A DNA stretch of 64,000 bases from Helicoverpa zea. Taxonomy: Eukaryota > Arthropoda > Insecta > Lepidoptera > Noctuidae. The stretch spans positions 62,001-126,000 of the forward strand of contig NC_061472.1 in assembly GCF_022581195.2 (NCBI RefSeq), in the 5' to 3' direction. The notes under the pieces were generated by a model that did not search any database, had not been told where the DNA came from, and saw only the letters and a list, made by a program, of their open reading frames with translations. A program made the translations under genes and the position numbers. This document shows positions 1 to 11,664 of this stretch, piece by piece; within the stretch, counting starts at the first letter, position 1, and every line of letters starts with the position of its first letter.

Positions 1-386
1 CCTGCAGCATCTGAACATTATGTCGAAGCGCGATCAATATGTAAATGAGACGTCCTCATTGCGCGTCGGTGCGTGCGAACAAGAAACCAATCGCCTGTAA
101 TACACGCTTATCGTAAAACTCATAATTAGTTGCGCGAGCGACGGGGTGAGGCGAGGCAGGGGACGGGTCAGCGCCTCGCGTGACCCTAATCACTTCGATC
201 CATCAATAATAAAATTACGTAATTGCATCGCTTTGTTTATGACAATGCCCCAACATAAATCTAACAATAAATGATTGCCTATATCATATTATGTAGGCAG
301 ATTGCTCGGCACTCGCCGGTGTTCAGGGACACGCGACTGCATTGCTAGTTGACTAAGTGCAGAGTTCTCAAACGTTGGTGTTGCAG

Positions 387-3038
387 GAAACCCTGGCGAC
401 GTTGAACCTCGGCGCGCCCGGCTCCGAGCTCAGCGAGAGGAACAAGAGAACTATTGGAATCCTCCGACAGCTGTTCCCTTCTCTGACGCAGGTATGACAC
501 GCAGGCTCCGACGCACTGCTTCCTACAAACTAATTAAACTAATAACTACTGCTAGTCCTCCAAGCAGCACAGGAAGATTCTCCCGGCGCATCCCTCCGGC
601 GCGGAGTGTCACGGTTGCGCACGCGCAGGGCGCTCGCATCCGCGTACTATTGTGTGTAGACGGTCGCAGAGGCGACGCTAAGCGGTCTATGTTCTAGATA
701 ATCGAACAGAAGGTACAGCAACTAACGAGCATGGTGCTGCAAACGTTCGGGCCCGTGGTGCTGCGCCTGTTCCTCGGGAACCGGAACGGCGGCGGCAACA
801 CCGGCGGCGGCACCGTCGAGCTAGACGACGACGACGACGATGACGATGATGACGACGAGCCCACCAGCAGCACCAGCGCGCCCGCGTCCACCAGCACCGC
901 CGGCGCCAGGCGGCGGCGCGCGCTCTACTTCCTGCCGGTATGAGGTCACGGCATCGCACCCAGCCTGCCCGGGGACGGCAGTGCGGGCGCGCGCAGACCG
1001 CGCGCCTCCATCGTCATCGTCATCGCATCGTCACGTCACCTCACGCATGGACTCGCCACACTAACGCTCACCGCCGCCCGCCCCCGCCCGCTCTCACCCG
1101 CCTCCCCCTTGCAGAACGCGATCGCGGAGGAGAGCCAGCTGCTGTCGGGCGCCGAGTCGCAGCAGGCGGAGGTGCGCGTCGCGTTCGGCGAGGGCGACCA
1201 GCAGCCCGCCGCCAGCGATGACCAGCAGACCGCCGCGCAGACCAACCAGGCCAGCATCGACGAGATCACGCTCGACGACGCTGACAACAGCGAAGAAAAC
1301 AGAAATAAGAGGTGAGTTGGCGTCACTCTCTCGTGCCTACCAAATGCTGAGCTGCCATTGTGTCCGCGTCTCACACCAGCACGTGTTGCAGGTTCCTGAG
1401 CTTCGGCGGCGCCGGCGGCGGCTCCGGCGGCGGCTCCGGCAACTTCCTCTTCGACATCGTCAGGGTAAGCTTAGCGCGTTCGGATTTCACATTTTACACG
1501 AAACCTGTATTTTTCATTTTCTACATACCTACACCTCTCTTACATTTTCATTGATCGTTAACAAACAAAAACTTTAAAAAATTGTGCTGCACGATTGGTT
1601 GTGGCAAGCGTACTACGTGTAAGGTGACTGCTGCAGTGAGTGCGGCAGTGGCGCGAGAGTAGCGCACCAGTTGCGAGTGAGAAGGTTTGATGTTCCAGCG
1701 CGCTCCGGAGGCGATGGCCCGCGCGGCCGGCTCGGCGTTCCGTCTGTTCGCGGGCACCGACTCGTTAAACGTGGGGCTGACCGCGTCGCACACCGCCACC
1801 CTGGACCCTAACGACCCACAAGTATACACCACATACTACACTCCGCTACACACCACACTGCCGCAGTATCGTACGAGTGTGCCGCCACCTAGCGCTCTAG
1901 AGCGACAACTGTAGCCGCTTGCTCCCCGCAGTCTCAGGACGTAGTAACGACCAGCCGACGTTGATACAGTAGCGTAGCGGCCATAGTCTCCACTCAATTA
2001 CCCTAATACTTTGAACCCAGACCAACATAAACTTATCCCGTCCTTCAGTTCCTTTCGTAATGAATACTAACACAAACACAATACGCACAAATAATTCAGC
2101 ACACACATAACACGTAGTAAACTCGTAGTGTTGTTGTTGCCGAGCGGAGATAGCGCGGACGGAGGGATTGCTGTAGTGGTGGTTGAGTTAGATTTCATCG
2201 TTGTGCAGTGAGGCGTCGTCTCTCCTCATCACGCGTGTGGGGGAGGTTTGTATGACTTCGAGTTGCTTCCAGAATCTACAGCAGAACGTGTCCGGCTGTA
2301 AGTGGCACCTCGTGTGTGTATAGGTACATACGGTGTGCCAGGCAGCGCTGCAGGTTACTTGCTGCAATACTATCATGTTACACTTTGGCCGTTCCCAAAT
2401 ACATTTCATGTATTTGCTTATGCACCAGTACCGAAAACAACCATGGATCACCTGCAGAATTGATAATTTCATGTTTTAGTAAAAATTTTGGGACTTTAGA
2501 TAACTTATTAAATTTCTCGATGAGGCCCCACTTTTCAAAAATAAACGGGATAATCGAAGTATTCACTTTAGTTTGATTAAATAATAATCTATTTACATCA
2601 ATACTGATTCCCTTCAACATTCTGCATTTGATCGAACTGCGCATACGCCGTACTGTACTTAGCCGTAACTGTAGAACTGTAGAGGGTGCCTGTTATACTA
2701 TGTAGAAGTAATTGTAGGCAGAGGGATGTGTAGTAGTTAGCATGTCATTACGTATGGCAGTGTGCGCGGCCTGACTGAGCTCGCGTGTGTTGCAGCTGGT
2801 GGCCGGCTCCTCGTCCGGCTCGTCGGGCGGCGACGCGGGCGCCGGCGCTGATGGCGACGACGCGGGCGCCGCCAAGGGTGACAACCTGACGGAGGGCGTG
2901 CCCGGCCCCATCACGAGGCTGTTCATCATCGCCAACCGCGGCATCGCCAACCTCATCCAGGACCTCATCCTGCGTATCGCGCAGACCTCCGAGAGAATAG
3001 TTAACTTCAAGGCGCGACTGATCACCTCCATTATTTAA
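387..3038 (+). CDS. Unrecognised protein with poly-Asp tract, 3' exons of a multi-exon gene
   Basis: I do not recognise this gene. Exons that splice in frame at GT-AG sites are 387-491, 698-937, 1115-1311, 1392-1464, possibly 1699-1821, and 2796-3038 with the stop. The 5' exons are outside the window or not seen. The chain holds a Leu-rich start, a run of about 11 Asp (about 823-857) followed by Ser/Thr/Ala, an acidic Gln/Ala-rich stretch, Gly/Ser-rich linkers and a hydrophobic C-terminus (VPGPITRLFIIANRGIANL) ending in SII. The low-complexity linkers and amphipathic tail suggest an extracellular or membrane-associated protein, but that is inference. Exon 1699-1821 is phase 0 on both sides (123 nt) and could be a cassette exon. 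An AATAAA at 3367-3372 fits the 3' end. Confidence 0.6.
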
Positions 3039-3380
3039 TGCGCCTGCGTGTAGAACAATATCCTAGTTAGGTAGTAGTGTAGAGGCCAGCGGCCAGAAGC
3101 CGCGAGTGCGCGCGCGGCGTGACGCACGAGGCGCTGCGGCACGCCGCGAGCCGCTGCGACACGCCTGCGGCACGCCGGCGGCACGTCTGCGGCACGCCGG
3201 CGGCACGTCTGCGGTGCGCCGGCGGGGCGCGCACGGGGCGGCGGCGTGGCGCGGCCCGAGGACCGCCCGGCGCCGCCGCCGTTCCTGCTCAAGCTTTTTT
3301 TTATACCGCGATATTCTCGATTCGTTTTTACGTTTGTAAATATGTATTATAGCGGAATTTGTATAAAATAAATAAATAGT
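3039..3380 (+). other. Probable 3' UTR with GC-rich tandem repeat and poly(A) signal
   Basis: After the stop at 3038, bases 3100-3290 are extremely GC-rich and contain short degenerate tandem units of about 20-24 bp built on GCGGCACGCCGGCGGCACGTC. The sequence then drops abruptly to AT-rich with AATAAATAAATA at 3367-3378, a likely polyadenylation signal. Open frames here on both strands follow from base composition and repetition and are not called as genes. Confidence 0.45.
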
Positions 3381-3385
3381 TAAAT

Positions 3386-4534
3386 TATTATTATGTTTTA
3401 CTTTTATTATAATGTATTTATTTTATCCGTCTGCCCAAGTCTATAGCAATTTTTGCCACATAGGTAAGTACGCGATAAAAACCTAAAATTAGAAGCATAT
3501 ATTCTTTTCTACGCTGCCTTGCAAGACTAGTTTATAATAAAAAGAACCTGAAAGCTCAGGACATAAGTCCTGAGTAACACAACTAGGGCTCAGTAGTTGT
3601 GACGGATCCTGCGTCATGTACTCGCACCGCAGGACTCTAGCAGGGGTCTAATATTAAGTACACAGCACACAGTTTTCACTAAACTTTTGTGGCACATTTA
3701 TGAATAATTGTTAAAAAATGAGTCGAGTAACTTCGCTAAGCAGCCGAAGAAGCAGCGTCGGTTGGCAGGCACGGCGGAGGCGCGCGGCAGCAGACGCACG
3801 GGCGCGCCCCGGCCCGGCCGCGCCGCCAGTACCCGCGGCGCCGGCACGCGCCGGTCCAGCACGTGCTGCCCCACTGCCTTACACGGGCCGTCGGGGCTAA
3901 GCTCGCTGAAAATTATATTAACTATCATATACTAAAACTATCATCATCATCATCATCATCAGCCTATAGCAGTCCACTGCTGGACATAGGCCTCTCCAAG
4001 TGCACGCCACTGAGATCGATTTTCGGCTGCTAATATTATTGTAAACTTTTTACCGCCAAGCGCCATCTGTTATTCGTTGTACAAGATAAATACTCATAAA
4101 GAAATTGTGCAAAATAAAAAACAAAATATATTTATACAAAATTTTATTAATTTTGGTTTTGTAAAGACATTTCTTCTTTTACCTTTTAACAATATTCAAT
4201 TCTAGTGTTGAGCACTGAAACAAAGCTTCTGAATCGACTAAACGAAATGTTAATTACATACATCGAATTATATGCTTTTTATATTATCTATGCTATCCAA
4301 GAGGAAAAATTTTTTCGTTTTTTTTTATTGTATCCTAAAAGCTCCGAAACTGAAACGATAATTTCACTGTTGAAAAGCTACTTTCTTCCCGAGTAACATA
4401 TGTAGATACAAGATTCTTTATTTGTATAAACATAAGTGTACACAGGAATTATGCAGGTTGTTACAAAAATAATATAAAGTAAGCCCATCATGTAAGTAGA
4501 CTATATTTATCCCGATTTCATCCCGAAAAATGGC
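3386..4534. other. Intergenic stretch with one GC-rich island and an RTE tail
   Basis: AT-rich intergenic DNA. An isolated GC-rich island lies at 3740-3895 and is open in several frames, rich in Arg and Ala; no splice pattern or recognisable domain supports it. The RTE tail at 3936-4025 is listed separately. Confidence 0.4.
3936..4025 (-). mobile_element. 3' tail of an RTE-type LINE
   Basis: A (ATC)n run is followed by a sequence matching, in reverse complement, the 3' end of the RTE element at 27381-27927 (the segment around 'ggcctatgtccagcagtgga'). Only the tail is present, as expected of a 5'-truncated insertion. Confidence 0.7.
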
Positions 4535-4773
4535 TACAGCTTGGCAAAAAAGAGTGTGGAATAAATGAGGTCAGCACTATCGCACCTGTGGCAACCCGGA
4601 GTACTACGACTCACAGATTTTGATATTTGTTATTTTTGAAGATATTCAATCCTAAGTAGGCGATGTCCCTTGGACACTTCGATGTCCAGTATTAACGATG
4701 TTAACAATTTTTATTTGATTTTGATTTTTAGTTCCAACTGTCACCGCGTCAGACTCTTTTTTGCCAAGCTGTA
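4535..4773. mobile_element. Short MITE with perfect 21-bp inverted repeats, TA ends
   Basis: The ends TACAGCTTGGCAAAAAAGAG(T) and its exact reverse complement bound about 239 bp of non-coding AT-rich sequence. TA at both ends fits a Tc1/mariner-type target duplication. No transposase is encoded, so it is non-autonomous. Confidence 0.75.
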
Positions 4774-4984
4774 CTATTAAATACGTAACGTTGAATATTA
4801 TTTAAATACAGTCTATGAAGCATCCAACTGACCTGTCTTCACGGAATAATAACTTAGCTTTAAGAATGTTGGAGTGGGGGTGGTTTCTATAGTTACTTTT
4901 AGCTTGGCCCCACATTTACCTCTAGTCCATCCGCAGTCCCTTGTAAGAAAAAATACTTCTTAAATATACCCATTCTTTTATGTA

Positions 4985-5040
4985 ACTATGGAACGCACCC
5001 AACATGGTTGGGAAAAATGCTCGGAGGAAGAGGAACGCAT
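4985..5040 (+). repeat. SINE/LINE tail fragment
   Basis: The segment 'caacatggttgggaaaaatg' followed by 'ctcggagga' is the tail seen again at 57720-57780 and, reversed, at 10950-11030. It is a fragment of a common lepidopteran interspersed repeat just upstream of the Arp10 gene. Confidence 0.5.
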
Positions 5041-5286
5041 CGGTTACATACTCAGCTTCACATGACATTGACACGGACAATGGGTGACGGATGACAGCTG
5101 ACTGTCAAGTATCATTCATGACAAATGAATTTGTTAGTCATAGAATTGTATGCACCAAAATATTCAGATAATATTGTAAGATACCTATTAGAAATGTGTC
5201 CGTGATATCTGTGATACTAAATGTTAATATCTTTTAATATCATGAAATATTAACACTTAAGAGAATATAGTTAATATAAGAAAAAT

Positions 5287-8200
5287 ATGGCGTTGTACGA
5301 GGGAATCGCGTTAATACAAGAGAAACAGGCCGTCGTGTTGGACCTCGGCACTGATTACACTAAGTGAGTCAATTTCACAGTGAATACATAGAGCGAGCAC
5401 TGCAACCATGCGAGCACAGTTCTGTCGGTGGAACTGTGTCCGCCGTTCAAGTTCTTGAGTGACAGTTTGCCTCGTTGGCGCAATGCTCTACCGAACCGAC
5501 GGTCCCGGGTTCGATTCCCGGTACGGTCAACATTTGTGTGATGATCACTCTTTTTGGCTGTGGGCTGGGTGTCGTTATACGCATTAATAAGTAAATATAT
5601 TATGTAAAGTACCCATACTTATGTAGTTTATCAGCTATATCAGCACCCATAACACAAGGTAATAAATAGCTCACCATGGGGCTAACCAACGGCGTGTGAA
5701 GATATTGTGATATTTAATTCATTAATTGAACAGTTAACCATGAGGTCAGTCTGTATCAACTACAATTGATCTTACTTTTGAGTACTTTAAACTGCTTGGT
5801 TTGATATTGTTCGCTAGCTTTCTTGTATTATTGTCCGAGTCCCGAGAGAACTACTTACAGCATCTAGATAAAAAGGAGCCTGTGCATTGGTAGGTTGGTT
5901 GGGAGGTTGGCCACTGTGACTCCACTAGGCCCTGACTCAATAGAAGTATCTATTAAATATATATAAAAAAGTGTTAGGGCATTTAGGGGGTGCTGTCCTT
6001 TTGTATATTTGACATGAAAAAGTGCTAAAAACTAGCCTAGTTTCGTGTTTTACTTTGGCTTTAAAATCTTTTTGGATTTTAATTAACCTTTAGCACAGAT
6101 TATATAATAGTTACTACGTAACAGATAAATCACTCCATACAAAAAAGTCCATACCTACTGTTATAAGCACCTACAAGTTTCCAAACTACCTACAAATTCA
6201 TAGCTGCGTTATAAAATGAACCTTAAAAACTCCAGCGCTCGATTGTTATTTCAATGCGATAGCGCACAGTTCAGTGACCGCGACCGTGCCGACAGCGAGC
6301 GTAGGGTTGCCTCTTACAATTAAATAGGGAACAAAGTTACGCTTATTTGTAACTGACTTCCCGAATCAATGGAGGTGCCCAACTACTTTTCGAGCACAGA
6401 ACACGCAAGTATTCTATACTTACCTATTACCCCTGGCATAACACCGCTGACCGCTGATACATACCTACTTACCCAAAATTGGTTTCTGCGCAGCGATATA
6501 TGCAATGTTCCAAGCCACCATTTAGTTGGACGAGAACTATACCTACTTATACTCGAAATGTTTTTAGCTACAAAACTCGGTAATCATTGTAAGTATAAGG
6601 TATAAGTATCTCTATAATTTAAGTATCTAAAGTAAGTCGCTTATTTTTAAAATGACAAAGAAGATAAGTATTTTAACTTAAAAAAATCGAAACCTATGTA
6701 TATTCAGGTATAAAATATTTCCAAATGCCTATACATATATAATAGGAAACCTTTATATTTTCCTAAAATAGTCACATATTCACCTACACAAATCAAAATA
6801 ATTCTTCAGTTTATTAGATAATTTTAAAAACCAAATAAAAAATAAACAATAACTGACCTGTCTACATCTCTAGGTAAACGGAAAAACGAAAGCTTTATAT
6901 TTTTTTCTTTTACTTGATCTGCAACCAAGCACAGCACATAACTGGCCAGAGGTCGTCATGTTCACAAATAAAAATAATAAACATAAAACGCGCGCGTCGC
7001 GAGCGGCTGTCGAAAGCCCTGTGCCGCGTGGGGCTACCGGTAACCCAGCGAGCGGTAGGCATTTATCGCGCGCAAGTACGTCGAGTGACAGAGGCCTGCC
7101 TTTAGTGTGTAGACAATAAATGACTGGTAACGACTAACTCATGTAGTGTTTCTTCACAAACAACAGATATAAAGAGCGAGGCTAGACATGTCACACAGGG
7201 CTTATAATCACGTACAAAATACAAACTTAGCTTACACTACAACCTGACACATATTAAGAATTCGCTATGCCGTTACAAACCCTTGTTAAAGTCAACAACA
7301 ACACAATAATATTTATGATGCCTACTGTCGAAATAATATTGTAGGGTTAGTTGTTAAGGTCGTAGTTGATGGTAGTTGGTAAAGCGGACGTGGTCGGCAG
7401 GTTCGGCTTCACGGGCGAGGCGGCGCCGCGCTGCATCGTGCGCTCGCAGTTCTGGTGCGCGCGCGAGCGACGCCTGCGCCGCGTGCACGACTACCGCTCG
7501 CCCGACGAGCTCTACGACAACCTCGTGCAGATGCTGCATCTGCTCTACTTCAGGTTGCACATCGAGCTTCTAACTCTCTCATCTCACTCTAACATTCTTC
7601 TACCGATCACGATGAGAGCAGGCTGCTCTTCATTGTCATGCAATAAACTAGCTACCTCCAGCGGTCTCACACTCATCCTGTGCAAACTACGCACCCATAT
7701 AAAAAGTAGCCCTCCTCAATAAATGGGCCATGAAACTCTGAAATTATTTTTCAAGTTGAACTTAACAAAACATGCTTCCAAACAAAGAACAAACTGTTGA
7801 ACGTTATAATATCGGTATAGATAATAAATATGTAAGAACTTAAGAAGAACACAATGCCTACATAAATGTCTACATAAAGTAACATATGCGTGTATCTAGA
7901 CACGTGCTGGTGAACCCTAAGGAGCGCAAGGTGGTGGTGGTGGAGTCGCTGCTCACTCCCACGCTGTTCCGCGAGACGCTCGCCAAGGTGCTGTTCACGC
8001 ACTACGAGGTGAGCCGCTTGCCGCGTTGTCGAGGGACACGTTGAGACCAGCAGTGGATGTAATGCGTGTGGGGCAGGTGTCGGGCGTGATCTGGGCGGAC
8101 CGGCCGCGGCTGAGCGCGCTGACGCTGGGCGCGGCGGCGGCGCTGGTGGTGGCGCTGGGCGCGCGCGAGGCGGAGGTGGCGCCCGTGCTGCACGCCGCGC

Positions 8201-8989
8201 TGCTGCTGCCGGCGCTGCAGGCGCAGCCGCTGGGTGCCCGTGCGGTGCACGCCGAGCTGGCGCGTCTGCTGGACGAGCACCACGGCGCGCCGCTCGCGCT
8301 CTCCGACGAGGAGCTCGAGGATATCAAAGGTGAACAGGACATATTCTTGGAGCGACGTTCTACACGACCCTCTCTGTCTTACTGATTATCCACGAATTAG
8401 GAACGTGCGCGACGTCGTAATATACCCATGTAAAATGATTTCAGTGAAGACGTGCTTCGTGATCCCCCGGGCGCGCGCGCTGCAGTGGCAGTCGGGCAGC
8501 CCGCCGGCCGCCGCGCGGGACGTGGCGTGCGGTCGCGTGCTGGTGCCGGGGCGCGTGCGCGAGCTGGCAGCTGAGGCGCTGTTCGCGCGCGACGCGGAGC
8601 TGGGCTCGCTGGGCGACGCCGTGCTGCAGTGCCTGGCGCGCTGCCCGCGGGACGCGCGGCGGCCGCTGGCGGAGAGCATCGTGCTGACGGGCGGCGGCGC
8701 GGCGCTGCCGGGGTTGCGCGCGCGGCTGGCGGCGGAGCTGCGGGCGCTGGTGGCGGAGGAGCCGTACGCGTCGCGCCTGCACGTGCGCACGTTCAAGTTC
8801 CACACGGCACCGGCGCAGCCCAACAGCGTGGCGTGGCTGGGCGGCGCGCTGCTGGGCGCGGGCGAGGCGGGCGCGGCGCGGGCGCAGGCGCGGGAGCAGT
8901 ACGCGCGGGAGCCGCGGCTGCGCGACTGGGTGTGTCTGCTGGACAACACGCCGCCCGCGCACCCGCAGCGCCTCGCCGCCGACATGTAA
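5287..8989 (+). CDS. Arp10: Actin-related protein 10 (Arp10/Arp11), dynactin pointed-end subunit
   Basis: Five coding exons join in frame at GT-AG sites: 5287-5363, 7401-7553, 7900-8008, 8077-8329 and 8445-8989 (1137 nt, 378 aa; human ACTR10 is 417 aa). The start MALYEGIALIQEKQAVVLDLG matches the Arp10 N-terminus and the actin phosphate-1 loop region. Exon 2 gives the KFGFTGEAAPRCI strand typical of the family. The fourth and fifth exons carry the actin-fold region and the ESIVLTGGGAALPGL motif near the C-terminus. Arp10 caps the pointed end of the Arp1 filament in dynactin, which links cargo to dynein. Exons 2-5 are extremely GC-rich with Ala/Arg-biased codon use, unlike the AT-rich introns. 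Intron 1 (about 2 kb) carries a SINE and LINE tails. The ATG is chosen because the family start motif follows it directly. Confidence 0.93.
5466..5725 (+). mobile_element. tRNA-derived SINE in Arp10 intron 1
   Basis: A tRNA-like head contains an A-box-like segment (TTGGCGCAATGC) and a clear B box (GGGTTCGATTCCC), followed by an unrelated AT-rich body and a tail (ATGGGGCTAACC...GGCGTGTGAA) also found at 16850-16915. The head does not fold as a complete tRNA gene, so this is a pol III retroposon. Confidence 0.7.
5955..6045 (+). repeat. LINE-like 3' tail fragment
   Basis: The sequence around 'gggtgctgtccttttgtat' and 'gtgctaaaaactagcctag' recurs at 23672-23750, there followed by 'caataaacg'. 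Two dispersed copies sharing an end suggest the 3' UTR of a retroposon. Confidence 0.5.
6046..7400. other. Rest of Arp10 intron 1, no further gene seen
   Basis: AT-rich intronic DNA. The open frames at 6369-6605 and 6914-7105 are short, show no domain and sit in non-coding composition. A small GC-rich patch at 6988-7090 has no splice-supported frame. Confidence 0.5.
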
Positions 8990-10426
8990 CCGCCCGGCTG
9001 CACAGACCAAAGTGGAGCTACACTTAGCTCTACCCAGCTCAAGCTAGGTGTAGCTTGCCAAATATGGCTGCATGTATGCTTTTTTCGGTTACAACTGTCG
9101 GTAAAGCTATATATAACCTTCATCATATGGACTAGAACTAGGTGCAGCCGCAGTTAGGTGTATACTATTCATCACAGTGATGGATCTTCGGCAATGTCAC
9201 TGTGGGTGACTCACAACCCTGATGAACTCGTGACGTCACACTATTTCGTCTTTAGATTCTCCCCATATGACCTCCTCCTCTATAATATCTGTTAATTTTT
9301 TTTTCATCCCACCATCTCGGAAAGAGTAGTTTTACCCTTTGATTTCTGAGCTCAAAATCCGTTTTTTCCTCTGAAGCGGCAAAGTGATTTGAATTTAGAA
9401 CATCGTGTGCAATACTCCATTTGTGACAATCTTGATAAGACTTTTTAAACAAATCCATATTAAACAAATAAAATACTGCTTAAAATAATTATTCAATTAA
9501 TTAAGTAGTTTTTATTATTGTTTTTACATAGATTTTTAACCTCGTTTCATTTTTAAACTGAGTTTTCAAATAAATGATCTTTAATAGGTACTTCTTTTTA
9601 ATTTTTTTTTAACTCATATGTGCGCGCCATTTTGTTTTTTTGCATTTAGTAATTTCCTTGATGAGGTGGGATGAAAAGTTACGTGTTGCACTCGAGTGCA
9701 AAGATTTTTCACCTTGTGCTCTTTTGATTCCCTCGCTATCGCTCAGGATTCTAATTATTGAAACACTCGCTATAGTAGGGGAGGCAAGGGTGCTAAACCG
9801 GGAGTGACTCGAGCGTCAATGAGACCTATTAGATTGCGAAGCTTAGATGATAAGAAAAAAATGTCCTGACATACACACACTTTCAACGGTGGGTGGAGCG
9901 GCTATAAACTTTCAAAAATGTAAAAAAAAACAGTTGCATGGACATACTCAAGCGCGTCAGATATTAATAGCATGCACGTCGTACGTCATTTTGAAAACAT
10001 ACGTATATTAATCTGACTGTTTCCATGGTCGTAGGTAAGGGTTAAAAATGGGAAAAAAAATAATTTTATCGAGCGCGACAGATTTTCAAAAGGGGTGTTA
10101 AGTGAACCAAAACGAAGTCTCTTATGCAATAATCTGACGATTTAGACGTGACCTAAACTCGTGGCCATTATTTGAAATTGCAAAAAAAAATCGCCATTTT
10201 GAAATACTCGAGCGCGTCAGATTAAGATATAATAGTTCATTTATGTACCCTTAACGTAATCATCTTATAATTTGACGATTATCTGGAGAGACTCGGTTAA
10301 TCTGACAATGGAAAGTTTTTAAAACTAATAATAATCAATACTGTAACCTAATTTTCTTTGAAAAATTAACACCAATGTCGTTGTTTTTTAATTTTGTTAT
10401 AATCATTATCTAAGTCGTGGAGGCCT

Positions 10427-10560
10427 AGTGGGTAAAGAACCAACCTCTCAAGTATGTGGATTCGATTCCAGGTCAGGCAAGTACCAATGCAACTTTTCTA
10501 AGTTTGTATTTACTGTCTAAGTTTATCTTGGACACCAATGTCTGCACAGCAAGTACTTAG
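10427..10560 (+). mobile_element. tRNA-derived SINE (Helicoverpa-SINE-like head)
   Basis: The head GGCCTAGTGGGTAAAGAACC with B box GATTCGATTCCAGGTCAGGC is followed by 'caagtaccaatgcaactttt'. The same sequence occurs reversed at 12905-13170 and 58440-58545. This copy is truncated at its 3' side. Confidence 0.7.
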
Positions 10561-10816
10561 TACTTACAAGACACGTTGTAGCACTTTGGTATTCCTTTAA
10601 AACTTGAGATATCAATAGATTATTTAGTTTTAACTTTTACACACTTTTTGATCTATATCCCAGAACGGACAAACATTTCAACAAAGCTGTCATAATAAAG
10701 GTTGTTCTAGATAAAAAGGCCTATCCAATGATATGTATGAAATTGCTATTGATGGAGTGTACCAATCTGCTCATACATTACATACATTTCTATAATAATT
10801 ACATTGAATTATAAAG

Positions 10817-11168
10817 ACATTGATAAATATACATGTGACATAAACAATACGATTGAATCTATAATAACATGGCTTGACGGAAATAATCTACGCGTAAATC
10901 TTACAAAAACTAATTTTATTCAATTTAATACATATAGATAAAAAATAAGGCTCATCATCATCTGCCTAGCCTTTTTCCCAACTATGTTGGGGTTGGCTTC
11001 CAGTCTAACCGGATGACTAGGCCACCACGACTGTATAAAAAGAAGACTATAAAGAGTAATTATAGAGGACATAAATTACAAGAAGTATACGAAATGGCAT
11101 TTCTCGGTATCACGATAGACAAACAATGCAACTGGAAGGCACACGTATTTAACGAAAGTATCCAATAA
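10817..11168 (+). pseudogene. Jockey/CR1-type LINE reverse transcriptase remnant
   Basis: Frame fragments TWLDGNNLRVNLTKTNFIQF (about 10868-10927) and EMAFLGITIDKQCNWKAHV (about 11090-11150) match the region after the YxDD box of non-LTR reverse transcriptases (usually 'LxxNxxKTxxxxF ... FLGxxID..LxWxxH'). They are separated by stops and by an inserted reverse-strand SINE tail at about 10950-11030. It is a dead fragment. Confidence 0.7.
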
Positions 11169-11664
11169 AATGAATCATCTTCGTTAAAAACAGTATATCT
11201 GCATACTATGTATGACTTCCTGAGATTAGCGAGTTAAAATAAAAAAAATTAGCAGCGCTCGAGAAAGTCAAGATGACGTTTTTTTTTTTACAAGTTTGTA
11301 ACCTTCCTACTTATCGTCAATCGCAAATTGTCAGATTAGTGGAATATACACTTTTTAGCATATAACTAACTTACCCTCTCTTAATCTGACGCGCTGGAGA
11401 ATGTCAGATGATATTTTTTTTTTACTAATCTGATCCTTTATTCTAGACACGCGGCTACATATACAGGGCTTATACTTGGTGGAGGTGTTAAATGGGGTAA
11501 TAGGTACCTCCCTGTATACTAATCTGCCGCGCTTGAGTAAATCCCAAAATCCCTTCTAGGCCTCCCCTACTACTACGCTAAAATTGAGCCCGCGGTTAAA
11601 AAGCAACTTTGCACTCTTGTATAACAAATACCTATTTCCCCTATGGATGTACTTACATTATGTA

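Larger units (their letters stand above)
9773..11572. mobile_element. TIR transposon inserted in repeat A, with subterminal repeats
   Basis: The ends read TAGTAGGGGAGGC and its reverse complement, flanked by CTA on both sides, consistent with a 3-bp target duplication. The interior repeats a motif close to CTCGAGCGCGTCAGATTA in both orientations near the ends (about 9949, 10060, 10207 forward; about 11340, 11385, 11519 reverse). It contains a SINE (10427-10560) and fragments of a LINE reverse transcriptase. No intact transposase is visible. Confidence 0.65.
9300..11630 (-). mobile_element. Repeat family A copy, split by a 1.8-kb insertion
   Basis: Bases 9300-9772 and 11576-11630 together match, in reverse complement, the repeat at 57103-57676: the same 'catcccaccatctcgg' end, the same YQDCHKWSIAHDVLNS-encoding patch, the same GCACTCGAGTGC palindrome and the same 'ttaaaaagcaactttgcact' end. 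The continuity is broken by the element at 9773-11572. No inverted terminal repeat is evident, so the class is unknown. Confidence 0.65.

Noticed and set aside
3106..3352. Proteins in the GC-rich repeat after the first gene
   Set aside because: All frames are open because of tandem GC-rich repeats; the position fits a 3' UTR.
3705..3900. A GC-rich exon
   Set aside because: Open on both strands, Arg/Ala-rich, no splice-supported partner exon or domain.
5478..5530. A tRNA gene
   Set aside because: The B box is good but the sequence does not give a full cloverleaf and runs into a SINE body and tail shared with 16850-16915.
8386..9126. Long minus-strand frames opposite Arp10
   Set aside because: Antisense shadows of GC-rich exons; the plus-strand exons encode an unmistakable actin-related protein.
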